64,000 nt of DNA from Formicarius rufipectus (GCA_013399695.1 VXAU01004012.1:26196-90195); one strand, 5' to 3'. Shown: positions 1-14,900, counted from the stretch's first letter. A program made the numbers and translations. The notes: generated by a model from the sequence alone, not told the origin.

Positions 1-3000
1 AGTTCTAAAACCCTCTAGAGTAATACCAAAATCCCATGTGTTACTCTACTTGGAATATAACAGAAATCCCTACACTTACATATAAAGTAGATTGAAGCAG
101 CAGTGGGAAGCTCTTCTACTTAAATCAATTATATGTGTTTATAACCAGTGATGTGAACCTGAGTAGGGTCAACTGCATGGATTTTTTTGTTGTTGTTGTT
201 GTTTTATCCAAAGCTCTCTGTAGCAGTCTACAGAACAGAGTTAGCATTTTGTAAAACACAACATGAAATAATTTAATTGGATACTTCCTCTGAACCCAAA
301 TTTAATTACAGCATCCTTATCAATATCCTTCAAATTCCTTTTTTTTTTTTTTTATATTTTGAATTTGCTCAGGAATTTGGAATAGAAAAGGAATAAAAAT
401 ATTTAAGATGACATAGTTTTGATCTGAGTTATGGGTTAACACCTCTCTTCATTCTTCTCTCCTTCTGCAGGAAAACAGAACTTGAATGGAACTTTCATTC
501 TGTTTCAGTAACTCTCAGAGTTTAACTACAGGAGTCCATGAACTTTACATGAGGGAGATAACTCAAAAGATCCAAAATTTTAGATACAGCTTATTCTTCT
601 CATTTGTAAATTCTGAAGGATTACCACAACTGCAAGCAACAGTAGAGAAATCCACTTTTAAATTACTTTGATAAATTAGTAACAAGAAGCAGCAGAATAC
701 AGTTTTCTTCTGAATTACATTTCAGTTCTCAAGCACCTAACAAAGTACTTCATACAAATGAACTAAAGTTATAAGTGTCCCATGACTTCAACAGTATTTA
801 TTCCAGATTCTTAGTATATTCACAGCATAATATTCATTTAATATAAACAAGTAACACAAAAGTGAACTGTATTTTTAGGTTTTCTAAAAAATAACTTTTC
901 CTAAATTAGAACAACATGTATGTGAGTAATTTTCAAAAAAGGTATTGCTAGAAAAGTGATCATATAAAGGTTAAAATTTTGACTATAAAAGGTTTGTTTA
1001 ATATAAATTCAAATAAATATGGAAACAAAACTGTGAGAAAAGTGATAAAATGCAGACCTTGCTTTCATACTGATGTTGCTGAGGCTGTGGTAATAAAGAT
1101 GCTTTAAGGTCTTTGTTATGCTCAGAATTCTCTGTTGTATGCGAGTTTATATGACTATTCAAGCAAAGACTGCTCTTGAAAGTAAATGGTGTATATTTAG
1201 TAGTGGAGAAGTGCTGAAGCACCAAAATGCTGCTGTGGCAAAAGATTGTTGTCCTTAAGAAAAACATAATTACATTAAATGTGAATAGAGTAATTAAATA
1301 GCTAAATGAGCAACAAAGATACATCAGGTTAAAATTTGCAAATAAAATTCTGCCTTTCTTAGGCACTTGGCTGAAACCAAGGACTTGAGCACTCCATGTT
1401 TTAGGTTGTTCTTTGCTGTCTCTTCTGCCTCATGTTACTGAAAAGACCTTTGTTTAAAGAGATTATTTAAAAAGTACCCAGTGGGAGCAAACAGACTGTC
1501 TAGAATGGAAAAATCACAATGACCACAATGATATATCATCTTCAGAAGCAAAATAAAGTATCAACAGTGAGAAGAAGGAAAAGGTGACACACAGACGTAG
1601 CAGAATTTTTGTCTTCCTTCATGCAAGCTCAATCATGCAAGTGTGGAGAGAAAAGTGACAACAGAGAAAATAGGCTCTCTAGAATTAAAGGAAAAAGAAA
1701 TATATCTATAGCAGACAAACTATATTCAACTTTGTCCAAACAGCATGAATTACACACAATAAAGCCATTTTTCCTCTTGCTTTTGGAGATTCACTTGAAG
1801 GAGAATCTGGACACAGCTAAAAGTACATGACCCGCTGCCTAAATAAAAACAAGTTTGAAACAGAATTGACTCATCAGTCTTCCTTCTCTGTCCTTGCATA
1901 TCTAATTAAAAATCTTTCACACCTTTCTTTGTGAACACAGTTTGACACTACAAGGATTTAATTTTTTTACTTCAAAGAATGTCACATGCTGACTTTTGAT
2001 GTAAATACTAGTTTTGCCCATAAACTATTAACAAATCTCAGCATTTGCCTTCCACTGAACTTTCAGGATTTATACTTTTTTACCTTTTGTTTGCATACAA
2101 ACAGCTGATTTTGAAATGGAGCAGGAGTTGCTTTAGATTAATCTATTTGGTTACCTTTTCATTATTTGTAGGCTAATTTTAAGGGACTTCAAGAGTCCCA
2201 TTCTACTTAATGTAGAGACATTTCAATGGAAATATGCAAAATTTAAAGATCAGTGACTATACAACATGCATATTCATACTGTACCACACAACAGCTTCTA
2301 AAGTAGGCTTACTTATTATACAAATGTTTTTAAAATAAAGCAGAGTTAAAATGAATAAGATTTAAGCTGCAAAAGATGTTACAAATAAGAAAATATTTAT
2401 CTCAACATTTATATGGTTTTTTATATTCCAAACTAGAATAGCATTAGTTTGTTCTTCAGTGTGTTTAAGACTTATGTTAATTATTAGAACAAACTTCTCT
2501 GTAAATTAAGTTTATGTGGAAATGCTATAAGCCATAATACTCACAAGTATTTCTTACAAGTAAACAAAAATTAAAGTTGAAAAAGTATATTTTGTATTTC
2601 TTTATCCTCATTTTCCTTTTCAAGAGTTTTGGTGTATATGTTTATTTACCATTTTCCAAAATTGTGTAAAGGAGTGGGTAACTCAGTAACGAGTATAAAT
2701 TAGTGATTCCTACTTGTCTATAAGGTTGCTATATTCTTTCATAGGATGGCCTACTATTGAAAAAAAAAGGGAAAAAAATAGGTTTATATTCCCTGAGACT
2801 GTACAGAATAGTTTAAGGAAAACAGTAACTATATTATTTAGGGACAAACAGATACAGATATACATAAAAGGCTGTAATTATTAGCTATTTTCAGACTATT
2901 GCATTTCACTGTGAATTTATGTCTATTGAAAGATGAAATACATCTCAGATTTATGAGCAGCTAAAATATATTTAGGATGAAATATTTTTTTCTGAGCACT

Positions 3001-3169
3001 GTCATAATTTTTAGAAAGACTGAAAATTTGTGGCCAATTAAGGTTTAATTAAATAACAATTTCTATTTTAACTACATAATAAAGCAGAAATATAAGAAAA
3101 ATACACAGAATAGGGTGAATTCCCTTTTAAAGGGTTTAAGGGATAGGTTTACCATTATATCAGGATCTT
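1..3169. other. Intergenic, AT-rich; no gene seen
   Basis: Holds a (TTG)n run near 188-203, a T run near 342-353 and short ORFs (122 aa or less) with no recognisable domain. A good-looking splice acceptor (CTCCTTCTGCAG) ends at 470 but is followed by no conserved coding sequence. Confidence 0.7.
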
Positions 3170-3932
3170 TGAACCACAGAACATCCTGAGGTGGAAGGGA
3201 TCCACAAGGATAAGCATGTTCAAATTCTAACCTCACAAAAGGAAATCTAAACGTTAAACTAAATGTCTAAGAGCATTTCCCAGTTTTTTCTTGAACACTG
3301 ACAGGTTTGGGGCCATAACCACTCCCCTGGGGAATGTGTTCCATTGCTTGACCGTCCTCTCCGTAACGTCCTTTTATGTAATATCTGATCTGAACTTCCA
3401 ACTGCAACTTGAAGCCATTCCTTCGTGTCCAGTCACCAGACACTGTAGAGATGAGATCAGCACCTCCACCTCACTTCTCCACCAGAGGAAGTTCTTTACA
3501 ACAATAAGGCCATTCCTCACTTTCCTCTAAACCGAGCAAACCCAGTATTCTCATCCACCAAGTCATGTCCTCCACCCCTTTCACTGTCTTTGTTGTCCAC
3601 TTTAGTTCACCACACTATATTTTTTATATTCTGTTCATATTGCAGAGCCAAAAACTGCACGGAGTAGTTCATTTGAGGCCCCACCAGTGCTGAGGTATAG
3701 CAGGACAACCACTTCTTTTGACTGGTTATCTTAAAGCACTCCAGGATGCAGTGGGCTCTTTTGGCTCCCAGGGAACACTGATGTTCATACTGAACTTCCC
3801 CTCAACCAAAACTCCCAGATCACCTTCTGCAGGGCTGCATGCCAGCCTCTTGCTCCCCAGTCTATACTTATATCCAGGAATCCAGAATGACACTGTCCCA
3901 GATGCAGAATCAAGTATTTGTCCTTGTTTCAT
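3170..3932 (-). mobile_element. CR1 LINE, 5'-truncated, ~760 bp
   Basis: In + orientation it starts with GAACCACAGAACATCCTGAG and GGTGGAAGGGA, the antisense of the CR1 3' end. It continues through the usual CR1 landmarks (GGGAATGTGTTCCA, GGCCCCACCAGTGCTGAG, CAGTGGGCTCTTTTGG, CTGCAGGGCTGCATGCCAGC). Old and diverged, with no intact ORF. CR1 is the dominant bird LINE. Confidence 0.88.
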
Positions 3933-4460
3933 GTGGTTATACTAAGAGGAAAAAGCTAATGCTGCAATTAAAGAGAAACCTGAGAGAAAAGTATTTTCAA
4001 GTACAGGTCATTCAAATCTATTATTAGGAAGCAACTAAAAGCAAATTCTTTATTTCAAGCATATATTAATGGGAAAATATTTCTCCACTGAAATCAAAAC
4101 TGAGGACTGCATTATTTTGTCAGCCAGACGACTTGTTCTCCTGTTGGAAAAAATTAGTAGCAGTTAAAAAGTAGGTAGAAACACAGGATAGATGGCTGCC
4201 TAGAGTTGAGAAGCTTCCAGTAAAGTTTAAAGTTATTCCCTATTTAATGCAATGAGCATTGTACTGTGCACCAAGCCCTTGCTACTCCTATGGATATGTT
4301 AGGAACTTGGGGCATGATCTGGCTGCATTTAACCATCCTACTTCCTGGCAAAAAAGCAACTAGTCCCAAAGACATTTCTGTACTACTCTTGAGTGATATT
4401 TTTAAAGGAGATACTTAATGAACTGTGTTGTGAAAAACAACCTGAAAACTACTGTGAGTT

Positions 4461-4623
4461 AAAAAAAAAAATTAACAAAAAAAAAAAAATAATCAACAAC
4501 CCAACCCCCCAACCAAAACAAAATGCCTCAAAAAAACCCCCCCCCAAAAAAAACCTAAAAAATCCAAACAAAACAAAACAAACAAACAAAAAACCACTCC
4601 ACAACAACAATAACAACAACAAA
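4461..4623 (+). repeat. A-rich low-complexity tract
   Basis: About 160 bp of A with scattered C runs (CCCCCC, AAACAAACAAAC) ending in (CAA)n. The 100-aa ORF over it is Asn/Lys/Pro low complexity and not a gene. Confidence 0.85.
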
Positions 4624-6267
4624 CATAAGGAGTTGAGTAATTCCTTGTGTTACTGGCTAAAAGTTTCACTTTCACAGTCCTTTTTCAGAAAATGACTACA
4701 ATATGGGCAGCACCTATGTCTGTAAATGTTGTAGTCGTTACTGTTCAGAGGTATTTGTTTAGTATCAAAGGGCAATATAGTTTTATTGCAAAAATAGTGA
4801 CAGAAGGAAGAATTATGTTTTCATGGAGTTTTAAATGGGTTTTAGGGCTAACACCTTGCTACAAAATCAAAATCAGTGGTGAAAGTATCAAATGGTAACA
4901 CTGGCTACTGCCAACTGAAAGGGCTCTTGGTCCCACAGATGTAGCTTCTGTCTGCATTGAGATCCCAGATAAGGTAGGTCAGATACAGATGGAGATAACA
5001 AGTTACTGCTTACACTTGCTTAAGGAAAAGCTCTTTGTAACAATTTATTGTGTCATAAATTGAAATAGAAATATAATGCAAAATGCAAGGGTTTGGAAGA
5101 TCTTAATAGGTCAAACATGACAGAAAGACCTCAACAGAACACAATTTCAATTCCTTGTCATTTTTTCCTTTTCATTAAAGGAAAAAAAAAAAGACAAAAA
5201 AAAAGGCTCTATTCTACAACTATAAGATGAAGATCATGATTGCTCATAATTTGTTTCCTATGATGAGTGTAACTATTGAGGCTATCTGTAATGTTAGGAA
5301 AAGCTATGCGTGTCAGAGAACATTTAACAGGCATTAGAACTAGATTTTAAAGGCAGACTGAAGAAACTGAAATGTCTTCTACTTTTTTTCCTTTTTTTTA
5401 AGAACATGGAAGGGTTTCATGTACCCCTTTAAGGTTCACAAACAGCCAGTCATTGTTGCCTAAAATATCTCTTTTGGCAGAAGAGATGGGATTATACAGT
5501 TACTTTTAAAGAGGTTGAGTGGAGAGTTTGATAATGCAATACCTCTGTTATTGTCAACCCAAAGGCACTCAAACCAATATTATCATCTGCTGGTGACTGT
5601 TCTACACACTTGTTCACAGACAATTTTGCACTGTTCTGTTCAAATTTTGCTGCTCTGGAAAAAAAAATACTGTAGAAGAATAATTATCTCAGAGGAAAAG
5701 AACACGAAGGTTGTCAGTTTTCTGTCAATTTCCTATTACTATCTAGCCTCATTATGCACAGGGCTAAGTGGAGTCCCATAGCGTACATCCATATTAGCAT
5801 GAAGTGTTGTATCAGGGTTATGTCTGTGAAGTGAAACCCTCCATTGTCTCCTTTAACGTGTAGTTCACATCCTTACACCATCCCTGGCACATGAACTGGG
5901 TTCCTTTTGCCTCCCTCTAAAGATTTACTCCTGTTCTGTTGCCCTGTTTGCTGATGAAGACATAGCCAAATGCAACTCAAAAGCCAGATCAAATATTTAT
6001 TTGAAGGATGGGTTTAATTCCAGTCTCTTAGGAAGGAAATCCCCTTAGAGATGGAAGGTGCGTGTTTGAATTTCTCACGGTGAGGCAGTGCTTAATCTGA
6101 ATTCCTTTACAGCCTTATGCACTCTTACACTTCCCCTATGAAAGGGAAGCAGCACTTCTTCAAAGGAAAGCAGTGGGGAATACGGTGCTTCAGTGAAATT
6201 TAATTCTGCTGCTTTGCCCTGGTACAAAACTCCTCCCTCCACAACAGACACGTCAAAGCGTTGCAAC

Positions 6268-6356
6268 ACTAGGCCACATCAAAGGTCCTCACAGCCCAAC
6301 ATCCTCTCCCCAACAGAAGCCCATAGGAAATGCCTTGGGAAGAGTATCATTATAGG
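6268..6356 (+). repeat. Possible fragment of a low-copy avian repeat
   Basis: GTCCTCACAGCCCAACATCC, CCCAACAGAAGCCCATAGG and GCCTTGGGAAGAGTAT resemble a repeat I recall from bird genomic DNA (tcctcacagcccaacat, cagtggccagtagc). Family name unknown. Confidence 0.35.
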
Positions 6357-7373
6357 ACAGAATAGCAGTTCTTTATGCACTTGAAGCTATTTTGTTCCTT
6401 TGATCATTATTACTGTCACTCCCTGACCACTATGAAGGTGTAATATTTTTGAGGAGAGAGAATGGCAAGAACAAGAATGGCACAGAGTAAAACATATGTT
6501 AGCGCCCTTTGATTTTAAATAAAGACATAGGGTTATTTTTATCATGATTACTTTCCTAATAATTTTTAATACCATATCTGCATCCAAGTGCTACTGGGCA
6601 TGATGTTTGTATAGGGATTTGTAAAACTATTTGTTACAACTCCAAGATCTCACTTCTGAATCTCTGGTTAAGCTGCAGCTAAATTTAGACTTTGGTGTGG
6701 GAGTCTTTTACATGGTTCACGTTCAACTGCATTGACTTTCTTCTAACATTTTGTGCCCAGCTAACTCAGGCAGCCCTTTCATTGTTTCTCACAGGCCTTT
6801 TTTCACTTTGAATACATTGTTAGGACACCTTTTCACCTTACTAACCATATTATTTCCCAAATAACTGAATATTTTGAAAAGCACAGGCTCAGTACAAATC
6901 TGTGTTGGAAAACAAACATTTATTCCTATGCTTATTTTACAGATTTTTATGCTATTACTTACTCATGTAAGGATCTTAGTTTTTATTCCAAGAAGCTCAT
7001 GTTCTTAGCTGTCAGTGGCCTGTGAGTCAACTTTAATTGCTTTACCTTGCTTCTTAAGATTAATCCAGTGCTTTATGCATAGAGGCAGAATTTTGGACAT
7101 TGAAAATACTGTCAGGACTGGCTGTAGACATAGCTGAAGTAAGGAACTGCGTTTGTCACCAGACTTAATTCATTTTCAGTAATGGGAAAAATATGGATGT
7201 GCAGAAGTTGGTTGCTGCCATTACAGACTGCTGAGGAAGGAGAGATGGTGTATTGGGCTAGGAGCATTTGAAGTTGATTACAAATGGCAGTGTCCTTCAT
7301 GCCAGGAATACAAATGAAAGCCTGATGCTTCTCTGAGCTTCCACCTGATTCATCGCCTAGAGGTCACACTAGT

Positions 7374-7434
7374 AGCTGGACCAGATGACTGTTGTAGGTT
7401 CCTTCTTGCTTAAACTACATTCTATTCTATTCTC
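7374..7434 (+). mobile_element. CR1 3'-end fragment
   Basis: GCTGGACCAGATGACTG, then GTAGGTTCCTTC, then TTCTATTCTATTCTCTCATAG matches the CR1 terminus (GGATGACC, GGTCCCTTCC, ATTCTAT repeats). Only about 60 bp remain. Confidence 0.7.
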
Positions 7435-10260
7435 TCATAGTGATTGCACCACACAATTTTCATCAGTGTAGCAAAGCAAAGAGGACTAATTCTTAGGTAG
7501 CAAAATTTAATTTTACTCACCCTTCCTATGATATCTTTCATAGATCCTTCCAAGTTCATAAGAGAAAAAAAAAAAAAGGGGGAAAAATTGACTCTGGGTT
7601 CACTTTTGGCATTTACACAAAGTTGTCTGTCTAGACATCCCGTGTTGGCCTTTGCTAAAGGCCAACAGTGTCTCTCAGTTTATTTAGACAGCTCAGTATT
7701 ATCACAGCAAATTCCATTTCCTGCCTCTGCTTCTGAAATTTTATTTCTCTTCACCAGAAATCGCTTTCTGCAAGAGTACACATATGAACATGAAAGGCTC
7801 AAGAAAAGCCAGAATCCTTGTAGAACTCAGTTTGGTTCAAATATAAAATAATTGTTTGAATCTTAACATTATTTCAAACCAAAAATGATTTTTCAGACCT
7901 CCATGCAGCTATGGTTTGTTTTATTTCAGAGGGAAAGACAGTTTTTTGACATATAAACTTCTAGAGTATCCAGACTCATCAGTAGTACAGTCCATTAGTA
8001 TCTAACTTGCCTGTCAGTCTGTATCATAATCGTCAACAGCATCTGCTATCAAACTGCACAGAGAGAGCTACAGATTTAATGAACACGTGTTTATTCAATA
8101 CTGAAATTATTTTAAAGGTGTTCTGTTATCCATTGATATGCTTCCAGCAACACCAAGATGCTTCAGGAATAAAAATATCAGGCATTTAATGAGAATTCTG
8201 TCTACAATAGGTGAAAAGACTATGAAACAGGTTAAATTCACGCTTTGGAAACATTAGTTAAAAAGTTTTCCTAGAAAATACACAAACCCAAGGCAACAAA
8301 AATTATTGCAATTGTAAAGTATTGTAAAAGTTAATGTAAAGTAACCCTTTGTTGCACACTGTCTCAACATAACTAATGCATTAAGAGTGTCAAGGGAAAA
8401 TCTGAAGTCTTTCAATGGTGCCGAAGAAGTAAAGAAAGCCAAAATTATTATTAGCCCTTGCGTAACTCTCCTAATGACTGACATTAGAGAATATGTGAGC
8501 TAATTAACTCTAAATGACTCAAACTAAAATTTAAAAAAAAAAAAAAAAAAAAACCAAACGTATAAATCATATACATGAAATTTTGAGGCACTTAATAGCT
8601 CCAGGATCATTAGAATCCCACATTCTTATGGCCTCGTTTTTTAAGCCAGTTTATACAAATCTTTAACTGGCCAAATACTAATATGCAACTCATGAAATAC
8701 AATTACAATAAGATGTGTGTTTGTGCTGGGATGATAAGAAAACATCTTTTAGCATAGCAGTTCATGTATATATGAATGATATATGAAATAAGTGGAACAT
8801 GGTTTCTTCTTTCACATATGCTGGAGAGTTCAAACCAAATTTATAAGAGATCTCTATCATATGGATCTGTGCAAAAAGCTACAGTCACAGTGATACACAA
8901 GGATCCTGTAATAAAGGCAATAATGATAATCTTAATCTATTAATTTCTTTTGGTGTGCAAAAGAATGGCCATTTTTTTCTGACAAAATGACAGACTGATA
9001 TGTATGTACATTAATGTCTGATAATGACAAGATCACAGCTGATAGAGTCCCCTGGAATTCTTGGGCAATTTTTTTTAAAAATGTGAACAAACAGGTCTGT
9101 AGGTAAATATAACTGCAATGAATATCAATACCAAAAATTCCTGTTGTTTCCTGAGAACGTATTTGTAATAGACCAGAGGTAAGGAGGAGAGCAAAGACAG
9201 AAAGAATTTTAACGTAACTATTATTTTTTTTCATCTTCCTATTTTTCTAAGAGTGTTTAATCTTCAGCTTTTCTTTCCTTCACATCCATTTTCTTAAATA
9301 AGTTTTCTCAATGCCAATGCAGAAGATAAGCAGTAACTAGCCCTCTTGCAACAGGAATATTGTTCATAATTTATAGTTCATTGACATAGAAAGATATATG
9401 GAGAAAGAGAAGAGGAAGAGGGAAGAAAGAACAGAAACAGAACAGAAAAATGAATGGTAGCTTGCAACAAAGCAGTCATTCTTCTCAAGCTACAGGAAAA
9501 ATGCATGGCCATGAATCAATGATGGTTCTTGTAGTCCATTTGTGGACATTTTGAAAAAGAACATAGTAAGCATCAGCAGGTTAATTTAAAGTATTACTTG
9601 TAAATTGGGGCTTGCAGCAGAGGAGAGGATGGAAGAGAGAGAGAGGCTCATGCCCAGTTGGTGGTACTGACAAGTGATATGTGTAGCGGGAACTACCCAA
9701 ACCACACCAGTGTGGCCAACTCCAAAATGAGACTCCTGTCACCTTCACTTCATCTCCACCACTGTCAGCACTGCATTCTCTCCCTTATTACAGTAGTCTA
9801 CTATCTCTCTCTTTTCTGATTGCTATCAGTGTTTATACCTCAGGGAATAATGCAACATTATTTTTCACTTTATGGGTAATCACCTGTCTCTTTAAATTAA
9901 CATCAGATGTCAGCTCAGGACCTTCACAACAAAAAATCTCTTACTGACTGGTGGAAAGGAATACTCATATCCAAGCACTTAATAAGGGTTTTTTTAGCAG
10001 CTGCTTTTTAAGAGCAGCCTCACAGAAGACTCCTGTTTGCACCTGGTTTTATTGTCCTGACACCATTGTTTTGTGTGTAGAAGCATGCTCTTTTGGCTTA
10101 ATTTGCTAGCACTGGGACTTTTACAGTTGTTACTGGTTTGCAAAACAATTATTTACAATGACAATAATGTCATAGTTCTATGGTATTTTTTCCCCCAGCA
10201 ATGTATAGATGACTCTGATAGGGATAATATCAGCATCCTATTGTTGAACACAGCTAATCA

Positions 10261-10357
10261 GAAAGAAAAACAAACAAAAATTCACAAAACTCCAAACAAA
10301 CAAACAAAACCAGCCAAAAATCACAGCATTCCATCCAAAACAAATAAGAAAAACCCC
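10261..10357 (+). repeat. A-rich (CAAA)n-type tract
   Basis: Runs of AAACAAACAAAC mixed with CCA. ORFs here are artefacts of low complexity. Confidence 0.8.
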
Positions 10358-10495
10358 TAACATGGCCATTATTCCTTCTAAGAAAAAGGGAAGTTCAGGA
10401 AGTTTAAATCCGGCCATTGAGGAAATGGAAAATGAAACTCTGTAGATGCAGCTACACAGTGGGCAGACAGAAACCAGGTTCTGCTGGTTGGACAG

Positions 10496-10600
10496 TGTCA
10501 TGGTTTGAGTCAAAACCAGCACAGAAAGAATTATGCTTCATGCACTGCCCCTGCCTCAGGCAACTCAGTGAGTCCCAGGAACTGGCCACAGCAAGAAGAC
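10496..10600 (+). repeat. Possible ERV LTR fragment
   Basis: Begins TGTCATGGTTTGAGTCAAAA CCAGCACA, like the start of a common avian ERVL-type LTR (TGTCATGGTTTGA..CCAGC). Only about 100 bp are alignable by eye, and no second LTR was seen. Confidence 0.4.
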
Positions 10601-11496
10601 ACGTATTCAAGGCAAGTAACTAATCAAGATCAAAATGCGTATTTTCTTCTGGCAGACAGTGGACTCTGCTCTGGATCTGTATCTTTTTCCACCTGATGTT
10701 ACTGGTTGGCATATATTTTACAGACTAAGACCCTTCTAGTCTATTCTCAGATAGGTAAGAAAGGTGTAAGAGTGTGATTTCTGCCTTTATTTCTTTAGAA
10801 ATCCCAGGGGTTCCTCTGGACAACTAGAAAGCAGGAGAGAGAAGAGGGAGTAAGGAGTAAGACAAATTATTAAGAGCAGGCTCAGCAATCACCGTATCCC
10901 TTTTGAATGGCTCATGATGAGCTGTACCTCTCCTGTTTTCAGCTAAGAAGTATTAGAGGCGTCTGAGAAGATGAAAGGATTGATAATGAAGATAGCTTAA
11001 AAAAAAATAAAAATGAGTGTCATCATTTCTGCAGATATGAGAAAGGGGAATTCATTGTAGAGCTGCAGAAGAAGGGGCAGAAGGGTTATAGCTGGCACAG
11101 ATCAAGGGGGAGAAAACTGCAGCTAGAGGAGAGAATTATGGATTAAAAACATGAAAAGTAAGAAGTACTAGAGGAAATAATCTAAATGGTAAAAGATAAC
11201 AAAAGAAAATGGTTAGGGTCAAAGTGCAACACTTAGAGAAAGTACACTAGATTCTGCTTCAGGACACAGGGATAGATAAAATTAAGTAGAGAAATTAACC
11301 TGGCTTTTTTATCGAGATATTACTGGCAACTTTTGTGGCCTTCTTTCTTTGTTTCCTATATTCTGTTTGTTGTCTTTGTTGTTTGGATTTTTTTAGGAGG
11401 TTTGTGTTGTGGCCAAAAAAATATCAACTCAGGGAATTTTACTTAATATACTTACAGTTAGAACAATCTTTTGATAACTGATTTGGGTATTATAAA

Positions 11497-11605
11497 AAGA
11501 AAAAAAACAAACAAAACAAAACAAACAAACAAACAAACAAAACCAACCAACCAACCAAACAAACAAACAAAACAACCAAAAAAACCCCACCTAATCAATT
11601 AAACA
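11497..11605 (+). repeat. (CAAA)n/(CCAA)n tract
   Basis: About 110 bp built of ACAAACAAAC and CCAACCAACC steps. Confidence 0.88.
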
Positions 11606-11619
11606 AACCTCCACTGTCC

Positions 11620-11990
11620 AACTTCAGTCCCACAGCCTGGGTCACTCATGGCTGCAGTCCCTCAGGAGTGTCCTCCCTGGTTTGTGTCATCCACAGCTGT
11701 GGTCCCTCAGGAGACCCTCCCCTTGCAAGGAGCATATCCTTCCCAGAGTGTGTCTCCAGCCATGACCCTTCTGTTTCTGCTCACCTGTTTCCTTGTATGT
11801 CTCCTCACAACAGTGGCTGCATCTCTTTCTTAAATATATCAGGGTCAGGGCACAAGAGAGGCCAGATGGGCTGTGGGCCTGTTCCCACTGGTGTTTGAAC
11901 AAAATGAGTCTGTTTATGAGTAGTACATGCAAATCACGGCCACTGACCAAACCCTGCCAGGTGCATCCAGCACAAGACTGGCATAGAGCA
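11620..11990 (+). repeat. GC-richer repeat-like stretch
   Basis: Contains similar internal phrases: GGCTGCAGTCCCTCAGGAG and CAGCTGTGGTCCCTCAGGAG, and GTGTGTCTCCAGCCATGACC, which resemble an avian LTR-like repeat. Follows an A-rich tract directly, which could mark an element boundary. ORFs here are short and unrelated to known proteins. Confidence 0.35.
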
Positions 11991-14900
11991 GTGCACAGAA
12001 TAACAAGGATACTCAGTCACAGACAGACCTTTCCTAACATTGAGACATTTACATATCACTCTATTGATCTCCAACAAATACTATATTCGTGAGGAGTAAA
12101 ATAAAAGGAGAATGACTAGTTGACCAGCAGTCATTACCAAAAAAAAACCACAAAAACCTACTTTTCACAGTCAAGTTTGAAATCAGAAGTCATTTATATT
12201 CCTCTGCAGAATCTGTTGTTAATTACAGGATTAAAATTGTTATCGATGAAAAGACTCATTCATTCCAACAATAAAGATTAAATTGCATGTTTTGTTGTAT
12301 AATGGTAAATACATATTATTGCATTCCATAACGTACCTCTGTCCTATGTTTAACCTGCTAATTAACTTTGGTAAGTATGATTGATTTTGACACCCACCTT
12401 TCCTCTACAACTAGAATTAATCCTTCTACTCTATGCTCATTAATGAATAACCTAGTATGCTTGAAAATATGTCCCTGTTTGCTTACTTGTGTCTGTCTTG
12501 ACAGTGAAGAAGAGAATTCCTTGTAACAATTTTAAAATATAAAACTGTATTTTTTGCCATATAGGTCAATTTTAGAGGTGTTGCTTTGGGGGACTAAGAC
12601 ATCATCATTAAACTCCCTTTGGCACAAACAGCCTCAAAAATAGTTTAGACCTCTCACCTCAGCATTTTTTTCACAGAGTTTTAGGACTGAAGTAATGAGA
12701 AACTCAAGGTTTTTCTAAGATATACTCAAGAAACAAATGTCCAAACTACTGACTTTAATTTATACACTTAGTAAATAATTGAAGAGGAGAAGGTAGTACA
12801 ATACCTGTAAGAGTGTATACTCTGAGAAGAAATAAGGAGATAGTTTTGAAGGCTTAAAAGAGTATGAGGGCCTTTAAAGGAAGAAAATGTTGCCTACGCA
12901 GCTGCCTTTAAACTAGCCTTTATCACAGGACAGCTAATGTAAGTAGAGGCTCAGCTGTTGTGCTCTCCAAATTTCATGTGAAATGTTGCCTTTCACTGAA
13001 TTAATTCAACTTCTCTCTTTCTGAATTTATTTCCATAGGTGTTCATGTAAAACAAGAGAGGGCAGAGGTGAAAGGGAAGAGCATGGACTGCAAAAGAAAT
13101 TTCTGAGGAACATTTTTAAATAGTGTGCAGTGCAGTTCAGTGCCACATACATGTTTGTTTTCTTATCCAGGAAAATAAAAAGAATCTGAATAGTAATACA
13201 AAGATAAAAAACAAACAAGCAATAAAGCTACTCTATGCTGTCATGGGGCCTTTCTAGAGTTTGAAAGAAATAGACTTCTTTGCAAAATATGTAGATGAGC
13301 TTCCTTGGAAACAGGTACCTATGCTGAGAGGGAAGGGATTATACATAAACCAGAGCAAAGGAGGTGAAGAAAAAGGATTAGCAGAACTGAGTGTGGCTGA
13401 AGCAATTTACCCCTTACTGAATTTATTTTAGCTCCTTAGGAGAGAAATACTACTGTTCTAACATTTGATCCATAAAGGGACTAGGTATTCTTTTAAGTTA
13501 AAGCACAGTATAGATGCAATTGAACACCTGTTTGCCAATCAACTGTTGGTTAAACAGTTTGTTCACTATATCACACACTGAATGTAAAAGAACTGAATTA
13601 AGTACCTATGCTGTCAGGAGGACAGCCAGACATTCTCCAGACATAACCAACATAAAACATAACCTTGACTATAGAAACATATTAGTATTGTTTTTTGGTA
13701 CATAGCTTCTACTATGAGTAGTCTTTTCAGTACCAGAGTTGCTCCTTGATGCACTGTTTTCAAATGACATATTTACCTACAGGCAAAACATCTAGTTAAA
13801 AAAAAAAAAAAAGCTTTAAAGGTTTATGATGTCCTGCTGACAAACAGTACAGGTCATCCTTATTTGCTAAATGACCAGGTTAGTAGTCGAATGACCAAGT
13901 GATGGAATTAGTTATAACTTTGTTTTAAAAGATGACATGCCACCATTGCCCTTTAATTGTCTTAACAAAATAGCAATTATAATTACAAATTTCATAACAG
14001 CTATACCTTAGCTGCCCCACGGAGCAGATTCATTCCACAAGTGTATACTCTGTCTCTGAGAGATACATCACTTGATACTACCTTGCTTGAACATCTGCAG
14101 CCACCAAGTAGTAGAATTCCTCACAGTCTCCATTTGCTCCAGTCCTCCAATTCTACATTCACAGTCACTTAGAATACCTTAAAATGAGTCCAAGTTCTGC
14201 AAATTCATATGTAACAACTTATTTATAATAACATGCCCCCTTCTGCAGGAGTTAAAGCCTTTAATTTCTACTTAGAGTATTATTAACAAAGCTAAACACA
14301 TACTTTTCAGTATTGATAAGAAGGACAAAAAGGAGAAAAATTGGAAAAGTTTCTTTTGAATATATGTATATATAATTTTCTTTTTTTTATGGGGTGATGT
14401 ATTCTATTTATTACCCAAAACCTGATGAACTGAAAAAAGATAAAAACAAAACACACATACACATACACAAACAGAACCACCCAGTTTTAATAACAGTTGC
14501 CTCCTGTTCCCACCCATTGCCCCTGGCTTTTTTTAATGCACAACATTGACTGTCCATCTTAAGTCATTATGAAGAAGAAATAATAAAGCTTCTTTTTATT
14601 TGCAAAATGAAAATTGAAAGAGCATTTGAAAGGCTTCCAGAATCTAAGTGCTATTTTCAGAGAGCTTTTCTAAGGGTTTTTGATGACAGTCTAGGCTCTG
14701 ATTCCTCATCCTTTTGGCAGTAGGCAAATTCCTAACTCTCTTCTCAGTTTTCACAAGCACTTGTACACCTGGTTTTCACAAAGTGGGGTATATTTTTGAA
14801 ATATCAACTGTTAAAAGAAAAAAGATAACACTACACAAAAGAATACTGTGTTCTGTGTCTTTCTACTGAGATGCTTTTGGTCCCCTATGCCCAATTCTGA

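Noticed and set aside
998..1366. 122-aa minus-strand ORF
   Set aside because: No domain, no start context and ordinary AT-rich composition; chance ORF.
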